Shown: positions 36,568 to 46,108, numbered from the stretch's first letter. The stretch: 64,000 nt of DNA from Clostridium sp. AM58-1XD (GCF_003464085.1 NZ_QSDR01000023.1:13382-77381); one strand, 5' to 3'. Program-made: numbers and translations. Notes: generated by a model from the sequence alone, not told the origin.

Positions 36568-37346
36568 TGGCAAAAACAGAAAGACAAAAACTATATATGT
36601 TCCTGCCGGTCGTATCCATCGGAGCATTTCTCATCATCTGGATTGTCCTGGCGGGAAAGGAAGGATCGCTGCTTCCGACGCCTGTTGCTACGGCGGTAAA
36701 ATTTGTAGATATTCTTTTTCATCCGATATCGAATGCAACGCTGATTGTACATATACTGGCCAGCCTGCGGAGAGTTATGATCGCTTTCGTGGCGGCCGTG
36801 ATTACAGGCGTAGGCCTGGGCGTGGGCCTGGGCTGGAGCGCAAAGTTCAATGCAGTGTTTGGAACGATTTTTGAAATTCTCCGTCCGATTCCTCCGATTG
36901 CATGGATTCCGCTGGTGGTTATGTGGTTTGGCATAGGAGAAATGCCGAAAATCTTCATCGTATTTATCGGCTCCTTCATTCCGATCGTACTGAATACATG
37001 CTCCGGAATCAAGGATATCGATCCTCTTCTGATCAATGCGGGAAAGACGCTGGGAGCCAACAAGCGCCAGCTCCTGATGGAAATTGCACTGCCGGCAACG
37101 GTGCCTGCAATTCTCGCAGGTATCAAGACAGCCCTTTCCAGCGGCTGGATGTGCGTTGTAGCGGCGGAAATGATCGTGGCGAAGCAGGGCGTGGGATTCC
37201 TCATCGTCCGCGGCCAGGAATCAGGAGATACGGCATTGATCGTCGTCTGCATGCTGGCGATCGGAGTTGTAAACAGCATATTGTCATTTACTCTAACAAA
37301 ATTGGAAGGAGTGCTTTGTCCATGGCAGTTCTCAAAGACAAAATAA
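36567..37346 (+). CDS. ABC transporter permease, NitT/TauT family (second)
   Basis: 259 residues, about six membrane segments, paralogous to the upstream permease: it shares the FEILRPIPPIAWIPLVVMWFG block and the EAA loop (ANKRQLLMEIALPATVPAILAGIKTALS). With the first permease it should build a heterodimeric channel. It overlaps the next ATPase gene by 25 nt, so the importer genes are tightly coupled. Confidence 0.87.
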   Translation: MAKTERQKLYMFLPVVSIGAFLIIWIVLAGKEGSLLPTPVATAVKFVDILFHPISNATLIVHILASLRRVMIAFVAAVITGVGLGVGLGWSAKFNAVFGTIFEILRPIPPIAWIPLVVMWFGIGEMPKIFIVFIGSFIPIVLNTCSGIKDIDPLLINAGKTLGANKRQLLMEIALPATVPAILAGIKTALSSGWMCVVAAEMIVAKQGVGFLIVRGQESGDTALIVVCMLAIGVVNSILSFTLTKLEGVLCPWQFSKTK

Positions 37347-38077
37347 AAATCAAGAATTTATCGAAAACCTTCTACCAGAAGGATAAGACGACTGAGGTCT
37401 TAAAAGACGTGACGATCGATGTAAAAGAGAACGAATTCCTTGTTCTTTTAGGGCCTGGACAGTGCGGAAAGACGGTGCTTCTGAATATTATGGCCGGCCT
37501 GGAAAAACCGACGTCCGGAGCGATCGAGTTCGTAGACGGGAAGCCGAAAATGGGCGACTTGGGGATCGTATTCCAGCGGTATGCGCTGTTTCCGTGGAAA
37601 ACCGTTATGGGAAATGTGGAGATGAACCAGAAGCTAAAAGGCGTGAACAAGGAAATAAGGCGTAAAAACGCTCAGAAATATATCGACCTCGTAGGACTTC
37701 AGGGATTTGAAAAGTCCATACCAAAACAGCTTTCCGGCGGCATGAAGCAGAGAGTGGGGATCGCAAGAGCGTATGCCAGCGAATCGGATATCATGCTTTT
37801 GGACGAGCCGTTCGGCGCTTTGGATGCCCAGACGAGGTATTCCATGGAAGACGAGATATTAAAAATATGGGAAAAGGACAAGCGTACCGTAATATTTGTC
37901 ACCAACAATGTAGAGGAAGCAATTTACCTGGGCGACAGAATCATCCTGCTGGGAGGTCATCCGACCGGTGTGAAAAAGGAATACGTTCCGGATCTGCCGA
38001 GGCCGCGAAATTATACGGATGACGCGTTCCTCAAGCTGAGAAACGAAATCGTAGCCAATACGGACCTGGCACTATAG
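37322..38077 (+). CDS. ABC transporter ATPase, NitT/TauT family (H-loop Asn)
   Basis: 251 residues. Walker A is GPGQCGKT, Q-loop VFQRYALFPW, signature LSGGMKQR, Walker B IMLLDEPFG. The switch histidine is replaced: the usual VTHD reads VTNN. Family knowledge: the H-loop His is needed for efficient ATP hydrolysis in that site. The start ATG 37322 has GGAAGGAG about 10 nt upstream and lies inside the second permease. The ATPase encoded next has a defect in a complementary position (see findings), so they likely act as a heterodimer under the two permeases. Confidence 0.88.
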   Translation: MAVLKDKIKIKNLSKTFYQKDKTTEVLKDVTIDVKENEFLVLLGPGQCGKTVLLNIMAGLEKPTSGAIEFVDGKPKMGDLGIVFQRYALFPWKTVMGNVEMNQKLKGVNKEIRRKNAQKYIDLVGLQGFEKSIPKQLSGGMKQRVGIARAYASESDIMLLDEPFGALDAQTRYSMEDEILKIWEKDKRTVIFVTNNVEEAIYLGDRIILLGGHPTGVKKEYVPDLPRPRNYTDDAFLKLRNEIVANTDLAL

Positions 38078-38087
38078 GAGGGCGATT

Positions 38088-38831
38088 ATGAGTGAAGATG
38101 TAAAAGTAAAAGTCAGAGGTCTGACGAAGTGCTTCGGCGATCTGAAGGTTCTCGACGATATATCGTTTGATATAAAAAAAGGTGATTTTGTATGTATTGT
38201 AGGGCCAACCGGCTGTGGTAAAACCACGTTTCTGAACCTTCTCGTAAAGCTTCTGGAACCCACGAAAGGCGATATCCTGATAGACGGAGAACCGGCAGAT
38301 CCGAAAAAGCACAACCTGTCTTTCGTGTTCCAGGAACCATCCGCATTTCCCTGGCTAACAGTGGAAGAAAACATCAGATACGGTCTGGAGACAAAGGGCT
38401 GCAGCGCCTCCCTGATCAAAGAGAGAACAGACGAAATTCTGGGACTGCTGGGGCTGGAAAAATTCAGAAAATCGTATCCTCACGAGCTGAGTACGTCAAC
38501 AGAGCAGAGAATCGTAATCGGAAGGAGCTTTGCTCTTCATCCGGACCTGCTTTTGATGGATGAGCCTTATGGACAGATGGATATTAAAATGAGATATTAC
38601 CTGGAAGACGAGGTAATCAAGCTCTGGAAAGCGACGGAGAGCACGGTCATTTTCATCACCCATAACGTAGAAGAGGCGGTGTATCTGGCTGACAAATGTC
38701 TGATCCTGTCACAGAAGCCGACTACAATAAAGGAAGAGCTTAAAATTGATCTGCCGAGGCCGCGGGATATTTCATCCAAGGAATTCGTGGATCTGCGTGA
38801 GTATGTAACGTCACAGATTAAATGGTGGTAA
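38088..38831 (+). CDS. ABC transporter ATPase, NitT/TauT family (degenerate signature)
   Basis: 247 residues. Walker A GPTGCGKTT, Q-loop VFQEPSAFPW, Walker B LLLMDEPYG and the H-loop ITHN are intact, but the ABC signature LSGGQ reads LSTST (ELSTSTEQR). It follows the first ATPase by 10 nt with AGGAGG before the ATG. Combined with that subunit it would yield one normal ATP site (its own Walker motifs with the partner's LSGGM) and one degenerate site. It powers uptake of the substrate captured by the SBP at 32771. Confidence 0.88.
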   Translation: MSEDVKVKVRGLTKCFGDLKVLDDISFDIKKGDFVCIVGPTGCGKTTFLNLLVKLLEPTKGDILIDGEPADPKKHNLSFVFQEPSAFPWLTVEENIRYGLETKGCSASLIKERTDEILGLLGLEKFRKSYPHELSTSTEQRIVIGRSFALHPDLLLMDEPYGQMDIKMRYYLEDEVIKLWKATESTVIFITHNVEEAVYLADKCLILSQKPTTIKEELKIDLPRPRDISSKEFVDLREYVTSQIKWW

Positions 38832-38871
38832 AGGAATGAATAAACAGAGGTAGAAGAAAGGGGATACATTC

Positions 38872-39885
38872 ATGAAAGGGATTTATATTGAAGAGCCGGG
38901 AAAAATTGAAATTAAGGAAATCGAGGAGCCGCAGGCAAAAGCGGGAGAGGCACTGATCGAAATCAAGTCTGTAGGAATATGCGGATCTGATGTGACGGCT
39001 TTAAAGGGGGCCAACCCGACGATGACCTATCCGAGAATTATGGGCCATGAGGCAGCGGGCGTGATAAAGGAAATCGGAGAAAACGCCAAAGGCCTGAAGG
39101 CGGGCGACAAGGTTGCTCTGGAACCGTATTTCTACTGCGGCGAATGCTATGCATGCAGAAAAGGCATTTTCAATAACTGTGAGAACTTAAACGTGCTGGG
39201 CGTCAGAATGGAAGGCGCCATGGCGGAGCGGGTGTCCCATCCTGTTAAATATTTACATAAGCTTCCTGATGACATGACATGGGAAGAGGCGGCAGCCGTG
39301 GAACCTCTGAGCATTTCCCTTCACGGAGTGCACAGGACGAACGTGAGAGGCGGAGAATTTGTTGCGATTTTCGGCGCAGGTACGATCGGCCTTCTGGCAG
39401 CTTTGTGCTGCAAGGCATACGGCGCAAAACCGATCCTAATGGACGTAATGGATGAAAGGCTTGCATTTGCCAGGAAACAGGGCGTGGAATATACCATCAA
39501 TCCTGCGAAAGAGGATGCGATTGAAGCGATCCGTAATCTGACGGGAGGAGATATGGCCCCTGTCGTACTGGAATGCTCCGGTTCTCAGAAAGCGATTAAC
39601 GATGCCATGGAAGTCGTATCCAATTCCGGCCGAATCGGCCTTGTCGGATGGGCAAAGGGAGTGATTGACTTTAACCAGCCGAGAGTACTCAGAAAAGAGC
39701 TGAATATTTTCGGAAGCCGCTGCAGCTATAATGAGTTTCCGGAATGCATCGACATGATTTATAACAAGAGAGTGGATGTTATGCCGCTGATCGATGTACG
39801 CAATTCTATAGAAGATACTATGCAGGGATTTAAGGATCTGATGGCGGCGCCTGAAAAGTATCTCAAGATTGTAGGTGTCTTCTAG
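38872..39885 (+). CDS. Zinc-dependent medium-chain dehydrogenase (polyol/idonate-DH-like)
   Basis: 337 residues. N-terminal GroES-like domain with catalytic-zinc site C in GICGSD, H-E in GHEAAGVI, and the structural zinc Cys cluster YCGECYACRKGIFNNC. The Rossmann part has FGAGTIGLLAALCCKAYGA. It oxidises a secondary alcohol of a sugar, polyol or amino acid with NAD(P). The substrate is not shown; the operon suggests a sugar-like compound. AAAGGGG precedes the ATG. It is in line with the importer genes. Confidence 0.87.
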   Translation: MKGIYIEEPGKIEIKEIEEPQAKAGEALIEIKSVGICGSDVTALKGANPTMTYPRIMGHEAAGVIKEIGENAKGLKAGDKVALEPYFYCGECYACRKGIFNNCENLNVLGVRMEGAMAERVSHPVKYLHKLPDDMTWEEAAAVEPLSISLHGVHRTNVRGGEFVAIFGAGTIGLLAALCCKAYGAKPILMDVMDERLAFARKQGVEYTINPAKEDAIEAIRNLTGGDMAPVVLECSGSQKAINDAMEVVSNSGRIGLVGWAKGVIDFNQPRVLRKELNIFGSRCSYNEFPECIDMIYNKRVDVMPLIDVRNSIEDTMQGFKDLMAAPEKYLKIVGVF

Positions 39886-39902
39886 GATGAGCAGAAAAAA
39901 AA

Positions 39903-40808
39903 GTGATTCCGCTTTTTCTTCTGGCTCTCATATGGGGCTGTTATTATGTGGCCAGCCAGAAGGCCGTCGGAAAGATGTCCGTATTTACGGTAGGAATCGT
40001 AATCCGTTTTATCACATTCCTTCTTCTGAGCGTCCTGATGACAAAGAGAAGGGAAATGAAAGATCTGCTCCATGTGGACGGCGTTCTTTTAAGGCTGCTT
40101 CTAATCGGCGTTCTCGGATTTCTTCTGGATCTTACGGCCTTTGTAGGATTGACACTGTCACCGGCCGGAAGCGGAACCGCACTTTTAAAATGCGATATCC
40201 TGTTTGTCAATCTGATTTCCGTAATGATCTATAAACAGAAGTTCAGCCGCCGGGACTGGCTGTACACCCTCGTCATGCTGTTTGGAGTCCTGATGGTCAT
40301 GGGAATCGATTTGACAACGTTTCGTCTGGACGATGCAGGCAATATCTTCTTTATTCTGAGCGCCCTGTTCGTATCCATCAATGCATTTGTCATCAAGAGC
40401 GTACAGCTGGATAAAAGAAATCCTGTAAAGGATGACGTGGTGGCCTTTTACAACAATTTCGTGACCATGCTCCTGTTTACGGTCACATCCCTGATTATGG
40501 GAACGGCAGGACAGCTGAAACTGATGTTTTCCGATGGCTTTCTGCTGAAAGCCCTGATCTGCGCAGGAATAGGCCAGACCCTCATTTACGTTGTCTACTA
40601 TTATGATCTGAGGCGTTTTCCTGTATGGCTGGTCAAGGTATTTCTGCTGCTCATGCCGGTGGTAGCGACGTCCATTTCCTTTCTTCTCTTCGATGAAACG
40701 ATGGGCGGAAAGCAGTATGCCGGAATGGCAGTCGTGCTGATGGGAGCGCTGGGAATCCTGATGGAACAGAAGAAAAAGGATGCAGGAGAACTGGAACATG
40801 CGATGTAA
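39903..40808 (+). CDS. EamA/DMT-family membrane transporter
   Basis: About 301 residues and ten membrane segments in two EamA repeats (LALIWGCYYVASQKAVGKMS at the start and SISFLLFDETMGGKQYAGMAVVLMGA at the end). The family exports or imports metabolites; here an exporter of a pathway end product is plausible. The start is unclear: GTG 39903 has no good ribosome site, whereas ATG 39886 (MSRKK) leads into an A8 run after which the frame is off; a run of 7 or 10 A would join it. A homopolymer length error is likely. Confidence 0.8.
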   Translation: MIPLFLLALIWGCYYVASQKAVGKMSVFTVGIVIRFITFLLLSVLMTKRREMKDLLHVDGVLLRLLLIGVLGFLLDLTAFVGLTLSPAGSGTALLKCDILFVNLISVMIYKQKFSRRDWLYTLVMLFGVLMVMGIDLTTFRLDDAGNIFFILSALFVSINAFVIKSVQLDKRNPVKDDVVAFYNNFVTMLLFTVTSLIMGTAGQLKLMFSDGFLLKALICAGIGQTLIYVVYYYDLRRFPVWLVKVFLLLMPVVATSISFLLFDETMGGKQYAGMAVVLMGALGILMEQKKKDAGELEHAM

Positions 40809-40844
40809 CTTTGCGGGAATGATTCCTGCGGAACTGGAGGAAGT

Positions 40845-41966
40845 ATGAAAGGTAAATATAAATTCTGTATGCCGACAGATGTGCGGTATGAAAGCGGTCT
40901 GTCGAAAAAACTGAACGAATACATAGAAGGTAAAAATGTTTTTATAATTTCTGATCCGTTTCTTTATCAGAACGGTACGGCAAAAGCGATCGGTGATACG
41001 ATGGAAGGAAAAAATGTGGCATATTTCAGCAAAATCGAGCCAAATCCTTCCTGTGAAAGCGTGGACGAGGCGGCAAATGAGGCCAGAGCCATGGGAGCTG
41101 ACTGTGTAGTAGGCCTGGGCGGGGGAAGCTCACTGGACGTCGCGAAAATCGTATCCTGCCTCATTACAAATGAAGGCAGCATTTATGATTATTATGCTGG
41201 AGGCAGCAGGAAGCTGGGAAAGAGAACAACAGGTCTGATCTGTATTCCAACGACCGCCGGAACGGGAAGCGAAGTGACGAATGTAGGCGTATTTACAAAT
41301 AAAAAGGCGGGAATCAAAATGCCTATGGTTACGGATGAATTCTGGGCCGACTATGCGGTGATCGATCCGGACCTGACCATGACGCTTCCGCCTGCAGTAA
41401 CGGCTTCCACGGGAATGGATGCATTCTGCCATGCGATCGAAGCCTATTGGAATAAAGAATCCGTGCCGGTGTGCGATATGCTTTCTCTGGGGGCGGTAAA
41501 GATGATTCTGGACAATATCAAAAAGGCATACGAACAGCCGGATGACAGGGAAGCCAGGGGAGCCATGATTACGGCCAGCCTGATTGCAGGAATCTCCTTC
41601 AGCCAGACGAGGACGACAGGTATTCATGCAATCAGCTTTCCGCTGACGACGGAGTTCGGAGCCAGCCATGGGACGGCGTGTTCAATTACCCTGCCTGCAT
41701 TTATCCGCGTAAGCCGGGAGCAGGAAGGCGAAAAGATGCTGCGTATGGCACGGTACGCCGGTTTTGACACGGTCGACGCCTTTGCCGACGGCGTAGAAGA
41801 ACTGATGAAGAGCATGAATATGCCCGTCCGCCTCAGCCAGTTGGGCGTGAAAGAAGAAAATCTGGAGCACATCGCCGAGGTAGGCCTGGGAGCAGCCATC
41901 ATTCAGCTGACGCCGGCTGCCATGAACAAGGAAACGGTGTGTGCGCTGTTAAAATCCATATTATAG
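40845..41966 (+). CDS. Iron-containing alcohol dehydrogenase
   Basis: 373 residues, group III Fe-ADH. NAD-binding [12 protein letters not shown] (GGGS motif), [15 protein letters not shown], and the metal-binding part [16 protein letters not shown], then [13 protein letters not shown] and SHGTACS, with the conserved Asp and His ligands. It reduces aldehydes or oxidises primary or secondary alcohols; in this pathway it could reduce a short aldehyde product. AACTGGAGGAAGT precedes the ATG. Same operon as the importer and transketolase genes. Confidence 0.88.
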   Translation: MKGKYKFCMPTDVRYESGLSKKLNEYIEGKNVFIISDPFLYQNGTAKAIGDTMEGKNVAYFSKIEPNPSCESVDEAANEARAMGADCVVGLGGGSSLDVAKIVSCLITNEGSIYDYYAGGSRKLGKRTTGLICIPTTAGTGSEVTNVGVFTNKKAGIKMPMVTDEFWADYAVIDPDLTMTLPPAVTASTGMDAFCHAIEAYWNKESVPVCDMLSLGAVKMILDNIKKAYEQPDDREARGAMITASLIAGISFSQTRTTGIHAISFPLTTEFGASHGTACSITLPAFIRVSREQEGEKMLRMARYAGFDTVDAFADGVEELMKSMNMPVRLSQLGVKEENLEHIAEVGLGAAIIQLTPAAMNKETVCALLKSIL

Positions 41967-41985
41967 AAGGCGGCGAGGTGAAAAA

Positions 41986-42812
41986 ATGAATAAAAAAACA
42001 GAAATGCTTTATGAAAAGGCCGGAGAAATCCGAAAACTCACCCTGGAATCCGTCGGAAAGCTGGGAGTCGGCCACATCGGAGGTTCCCTGTCTCTCTGCG
42101 AGATACTGGCAGCACTGTATTTCGACGTGATGAACATCGATCCTGAAAATCCGAAGATGGAGGAGCGGGACAGGCTGGTTCTGTCAAAAGGCCACGGCGG
42201 ACCTGCACTTTATGCGGCTCTGGCCCTGAGCGGCTACATGGACGTCAAAGAACTGGATACGTTAAACCGGCCGAATACGAACCTGCCCAGCACTGCGATA
42301 TGAAACGGACGCCGGGAATTGATATGACGACGGGTTCCCTTGGACAGGGATTCTCCGCTGCGGCCGGAATGGCGGAAGCGGTGCGGATGGACAAAAGAAA
42401 CTTATACATTTATACGATTATCGGAGACGGAGAGAGCCAGGAAGGACAGATCTGGGAGACGGCTATGATGGCAGGAAGCAGAAAGCTGGATCATCTGATC
42501 GCCTTTACCGATTACAATAAGATGCAGCTGGACGGCTATATTGAGGACGTCAACGGGCTGTATCCGCTGGATAAAAAGTGGGAGGCCTTCGGATGGCACG
42601 TGCAGTCTGTGGACGGCCATAATATAGAAGAAATTCTCTTGGCCATTGATAATGCGAAAAAAGTGACGGGACGCCCTTCCATGATTCTTCTCAATACGGT
42701 AAAGGGAAAGGGTGGATATTTCTGCGAAAACCTTGTAGCTTCCCACAATATGAATATCACGGAAGACATGTGGAAGAAGGCGGTTGCGCTGCTGGATGAG
42801 GGAGGAAATTGA
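41986..42812 (+). CDS. Transketolase N-terminal subunit, frameshifted near 42290
   Basis: About 275 residues if one C is restored. The first frame carries SVGKLGVGHIGGSLSLCEILA and LSKGHGGPALYAAL, ends in PNTNLPSTAI, and the next frame resumes at DMKRTPGIDMTTGSLGQGFSAA. AGCCAC read as AGCAC at 42289-42292 explains the shift and gives LPSHCDMKRTPGID. The TPP pyrophosphate motif is GDGESQEGQIWETAM. With the C-terminal subunit encoded 1 nt downstream it forms a split transketolase that moves two-carbon ketol units. Confidence 0.9.
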
Positions 42813-42813
42813 G

Positions 42814-43766
42814 ATGATGCTGGAAGACAGATGGCTGAGAGAAACGTATGTGGATCTGCTGGAAGAATATGCACAAAAGGATGACCGCCTCGTAATTGTG
42901 GAAGCAGACCTGATGAAAGCGGCCGGAACGACGAGATTTGGAGAAAAATATCCGGAGAAAACGGTAAACGTAGGAATTGCAGAGGCGAATATGATCGGAA
43001 CGGCAGCAGGACTGGCCGCCATGGGAAAGATTCCCTTCACCCACACATTTACGCCCTTTTCCACCAGGAGGGTCTGCGACCAGGTCACTCTCTCCGTGGC
43101 TTATGCAGGGCTTAACGTCAAGATTATGGGGAGTGACCCGGGAGTTACGGCAGAGCTGAACGGCGGCACCCACATGAGTATGGAAGACGTGGCCGTCATG
43201 AGAAACATTCCGGGGATGACCATCGTGGAACCTACGGACAGCGCACAGCTGAGAAAAGCATTTCCGCAGATCATGTATCATGACGGGCCGGTCTATATCC
43301 GGCTGCTGCGCAGAAATGCAGTGAAGATTTTCGATGAAAACTGTGACTTCCAGCTGGGAAAGGGTATTGTGATGAGAGAGGGCGGCGACGTAACAATCAT
43401 TGCCAGCGGAATCATGACTGCAGAGGCTCTGGAAGCTGCGGATGAACTGGAAAAGGAAGGAATTTATGCAGAGGTACTGAATATCCATACGGTCAAGCCT
43501 CTGGATACGGAACTGGTATTAAAGAGCGCTGCCAAGACGGGAGCCGTCGTGACGGCGGAAAACCACTCGATTCTGAACGGCCTGGGAGGCGCTGTGGCTG
43601 AAGTTCTGGGAGAAAACCTTCCAACTATTATGAAACGGATCGGAGTAAGGGATCATTCGGAGAAGTAGGGGTTACGGAATTCCTGAAGACGAAATACGGT
43701 CTGAAGGCAAAGGATATCGCAGAAGCGGCAAAGGAAGTGATTGCTAAGAAGAAAGGAACGAGATGA
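42814..43766 (+). CDS. Transketolase C-terminal subunit, frameshifted near 43656
   Basis: About 318 residues if one T is restored. Pyrimidine-binding domain: VEADLMKAAGT, VGIAEANMIGTAAGLAAMG (catalytic Glu), TFTPFSTRR. After GVRDH the frame slips at 43656-43657; TTT instead of TT gives FGEVGVTEFLKTKYGLKAKD and a stop at 43764-43766. GGAGG is 9 nt before ATG 42814. The stop overlaps the next start by 4 nt. It partners with the upstream subunit to transfer ketol groups between sugar phosphates or analogues. Confidence 0.9.
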
Positions 43767-44260
43767 TGGATGAAAAACGTGTAGTGATCGGTTCGGATAA
43801 GTCAGGATTTCATTTAAAGGAAGCGGTGAAGGCTCATCTGATAGAATCCGGCTATGAAGTGGAGGACGCAGGGACTTTAAAGGAAGAGGAGCCAAAGCCG
43901 TATTTTAAAGTGGCCCCTGTCGTTGCGGAAAAGATACAGAGCGGCGAGTTCCAGAGGGGAATTCTGATCTGCGGAACAGGCATGGGAATGGCGGTCGTAG
44001 CCAACAAATATAAAGGCGTTTACGCCGCAGTATGTGAGAGTACGTATGCTGCAAACAAGTGCAGGGCGATCAATGATGCCAATGTGCTCACGATGGGCGG
44101 ATGGATGATCGGTCCGGAACTGGGCTGCGATATGGCCGACCAATTCCTGAACACAGGGTTTACCCAGAATCTGGAACCATGGAGACAGGAGTTTCTGAAG
44201 GGCGCAAGAGAACAGGTATATGATCTGGAAAAAGAGATATACGACAAGGCGGAAAAATAG
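43763..44260 (+). CDS. RpiB/LacAB-family sugar-phosphate isomerase
   Basis: 165 residues, close to RpiB length. Motifs: VVIGSDKSGFHLKEAV (N-terminal active-site loop, with Lys-Ser where RpiB usually has His-Ala-Gly), GILICGTGMGMAVVANK and CRAINDANVLTMGG. The family isomerises aldose and ketose phosphates (ribose-5-P, allose-6-P, galactose-6-P) or, in sulfoglycolysis, sulfo-tetroses. The changed N-terminal loop suggests a substrate other than ribose-5-P, by inference. It overlaps the transketolase gene by 4 nt, so coupled translation is expected. Confidence 0.83.
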   Translation: MMDEKRVVIGSDKSGFHLKEAVKAHLIESGYEVEDAGTLKEEEPKPYFKVAPVVAEKIQSGEFQRGILICGTGMGMAVVANKYKGVYAAVCESTYAANKCRAINDANVLTMGGWMIGPELGCDMADQFLNTGFTQNLEPWRQEFLKGAREQVYDLEKEIYDKAEK

Positions 44261-44334
44261 GATATAAAGGCTGGAAAGTATCGCGGGTAATCATAAACAG
44301 GGCCGCCGCAGGCGGAAGAAAAGGAGACAGGACA

Positions 44335-45015
44335 ATGAAATATTTTCTGGACAGTGCAAAGCTGGATGAAATTAAATACGCTTATGAAAATTACTGTATC
44401 GACGGAGTGACCACCAACCCGAGGCATATTAAAAACAGCGGAAAGCCGTTTATGCAGATCGTAAAGGACATCGCTCAGTGGCTGAAGGAGAACGATCTGG
44501 AAGGCGCCGACAAATTCCCTGTATCATTTGAAATCAATCCACATTTAGACAAGTGGGAAGACATCGTAGAGGCGGCCAGGGAAGTGGCTTCCTATTCACC
44601 AAATTATGCAATTAAGATTCCATGTACGGAGCAGGGCCTGATTGCGGCCAAGAAGCTGGAGCAGCAGGGCGTGCGGACGAACGTTACCCTGGTATTCTCT
44701 CCGTCACAGGCAATTCCGGCTGCCAAACTGGGCGCGAAGTTCGTTTCCCCGTTCGTAGGCTGGAAGGAGAACAGCGGAGATGACGCTGTCGCTTATCTGC
44801 AGAAGATCGTAAATATTTATAAGGAAAAAGATTACAAGACGGAGATTATCGTAGCGGCTGTCCGCAATGGAAAACAGATCGCCGAATTCGCTGAAATGGG
44901 AGCGGATATCGTCACATGCGGTCTGGATGTATATAAAGCCAGCTTTGAACATCCCTTTACTACATATGGAATCGGCGTTTTCTGTGAAGCATGGGACAGT
45001 ACGGTCCAGGAATAG
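44335..45015 (+). CDS. Transaldolase / fructose-6-phosphate aldolase-like (TalC/FSA type)
   Basis: 226 residues, the compact class of transaldolase. Features: MKYFLDSAKLDEI, DGVTTNPRHI, Schiff-base Lys in YAIKIPCTEQG, NVTLVFSPSQA and SPFVGW. The family cleaves or transfers dihydroxyacetone units. AAAAGGAGACAGGACA precedes the ATG. It is followed 11 nt later by a second, longer transaldolase, so one of the two probably has a special substrate. Confidence 0.88.
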   Translation: MKYFLDSAKLDEIKYAYENYCIDGVTTNPRHIKNSGKPFMQIVKDIAQWLKENDLEGADKFPVSFEINPHLDKWEDIVEAAREVASYSPNYAIKIPCTEQGLIAAKKLEQQGVRTNVTLVFSPSQAIPAAKLGAKFVSPFVGWKENSGDDAVAYLQKIVNIYKEKDYKTEIIVAAVRNGKQIAEFAEMGADIVTCGLDVYKASFEHPFTTYGIGVFCEAWDSTVQE

Positions 45016-45026
45016 GAGGAAGGATT

Positions 45027-46094
45027 ATGAGCAAATATTTAGGCAAACTTCATGAGTGCGCGGTGAAATTCCCGATGACTGATATCTGGATGGATTCCTG
45101 CGGAGAAGAGGAGCTGGATTACGGGCTGGAAAGAGGGATTGTAGGCGCAACCAGCAACCCGATTATCGTAGGAAATGTAATTAATAATGAGATGAGTATC
45201 TGGGAGCCGAGGATTAAGGAACTGGCAAAGGAGATGCCGGACGCTACGGAAGATGAAATCGCATGGGCCCTGATCGACGAAGTAGGCGCGCTCCGTTCCC
45301 AAAAGCTTCTTCCTGTATATGAGAAGTTCGGAGGAAAGAAAGGACGTCTTTCCATTCAGACAAATGCGAAATACTATAGAAATACGGAGAAAATGGTAGA
45401 ACAGGCCATGCATTTGAACAGCCTTGGCAGAAATATGATGATAAAGATGCCTGCTTCTGAAGCCGGAATTAAGGCGATGGAAGAGTGCACATATAGGGGA
45501 GCCAGCATCAATGCGACGGTGTCCTTCACAGTTGCACAGGCCGTGGCGGTGGCGGAAGCCGTAGAAAGAGGGCTGAACAGAAGAAAAGCAGAAGGTCTTC
45601 CCGTAGATGACATGGGACCTGTATGCACGATTATGATCGGACGTACGGACGACTGGTTAAAGCAGTATGTGACAAAGACGGGAATGGTCGTAGATCCGGA
45701 AGCTTTGGAATGGGGCGGCGTAGCCGTTATCAAAGAGGCTTACAGGATTTACCGTGAAAAAGGCTATACGACGAGGCTTCTTTCGGCAGCCAACAGAAAT
45801 CATTACCACTGGTCGCAGCTGATCGGGGGAGATCTGGCGCAGACGATCAATTACAGCTGGCACAAGAGGCTGAACGCGTGCGATATCGAAGTGATCTCCA
45901 GAATTGACGATCCTGTACCGGGGAACTACATGAAGGAACTGAACAAAATTTCGGAATTCCACAAGTCCTTCGATGCAGACGGCATGAAACCGGAAGAATT
46001 CGTGACATACGGAGGATTTAAAGATACGCTGTCCACATTCCTGGGAGGATACGACGACCTTTGCAGGCTGGTCAGAAAATACATGATCGGATAG
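45027..46094 (+). CDS. Transaldolase family protein (long form)
   Basis: 355 residues. DIWMDSCGEEELDYGLERG and GATSNPIIVGNVI open the barrel; the Schiff-base Lys is in NMMIKMPASEAGI; SINATVSFTVAQAV and IMIGRTDDWL follow. Longer than TalC, with extra C-terminal helices. ATG 45027 has GGAGGAAGGATT upstream; an earlier in-frame start at 44991 would overlap the previous gene. It is the last gene of the island's operon and is followed 15 nt later by dyad element D. Confidence 0.86.
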   Translation: MSKYLGKLHECAVKFPMTDIWMDSCGEEELDYGLERGIVGATSNPIIVGNVINNEMSIWEPRIKELAKEMPDATEDEIAWALIDEVGALRSQKLLPVYEKFGGKKGRLSIQTNAKYYRNTEKMVEQAMHLNSLGRNMMIKMPASEAGIKAMEECTYRGASINATVSFTVAQAVAVAEAVERGLNRRKAEGLPVDDMGPVCTIMIGRTDDWLKQYVTKTGMVVDPEALEWGGVAVIKEAYRIYREKGYTTRLLSAANRNHYHWSQLIGGDLAQTINYSWHKRLNACDIEVISRIDDPVPGNYMKELNKISEFHKSFDADGMKPEEFVTYGGFKDTLSTFLGGYDDLCRLVRKYMIG

Positions 46095-46108
46095 TATAAA
46101 ACAGTAAC

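Noticed and set aside
42280..43766. Programmed frameshifts in the transketolase genes
   Set aside because: The sites lack slippery heptamers with following pseudoknots, and similar one-base losses hit unrelated genes; a sequence error is simpler.
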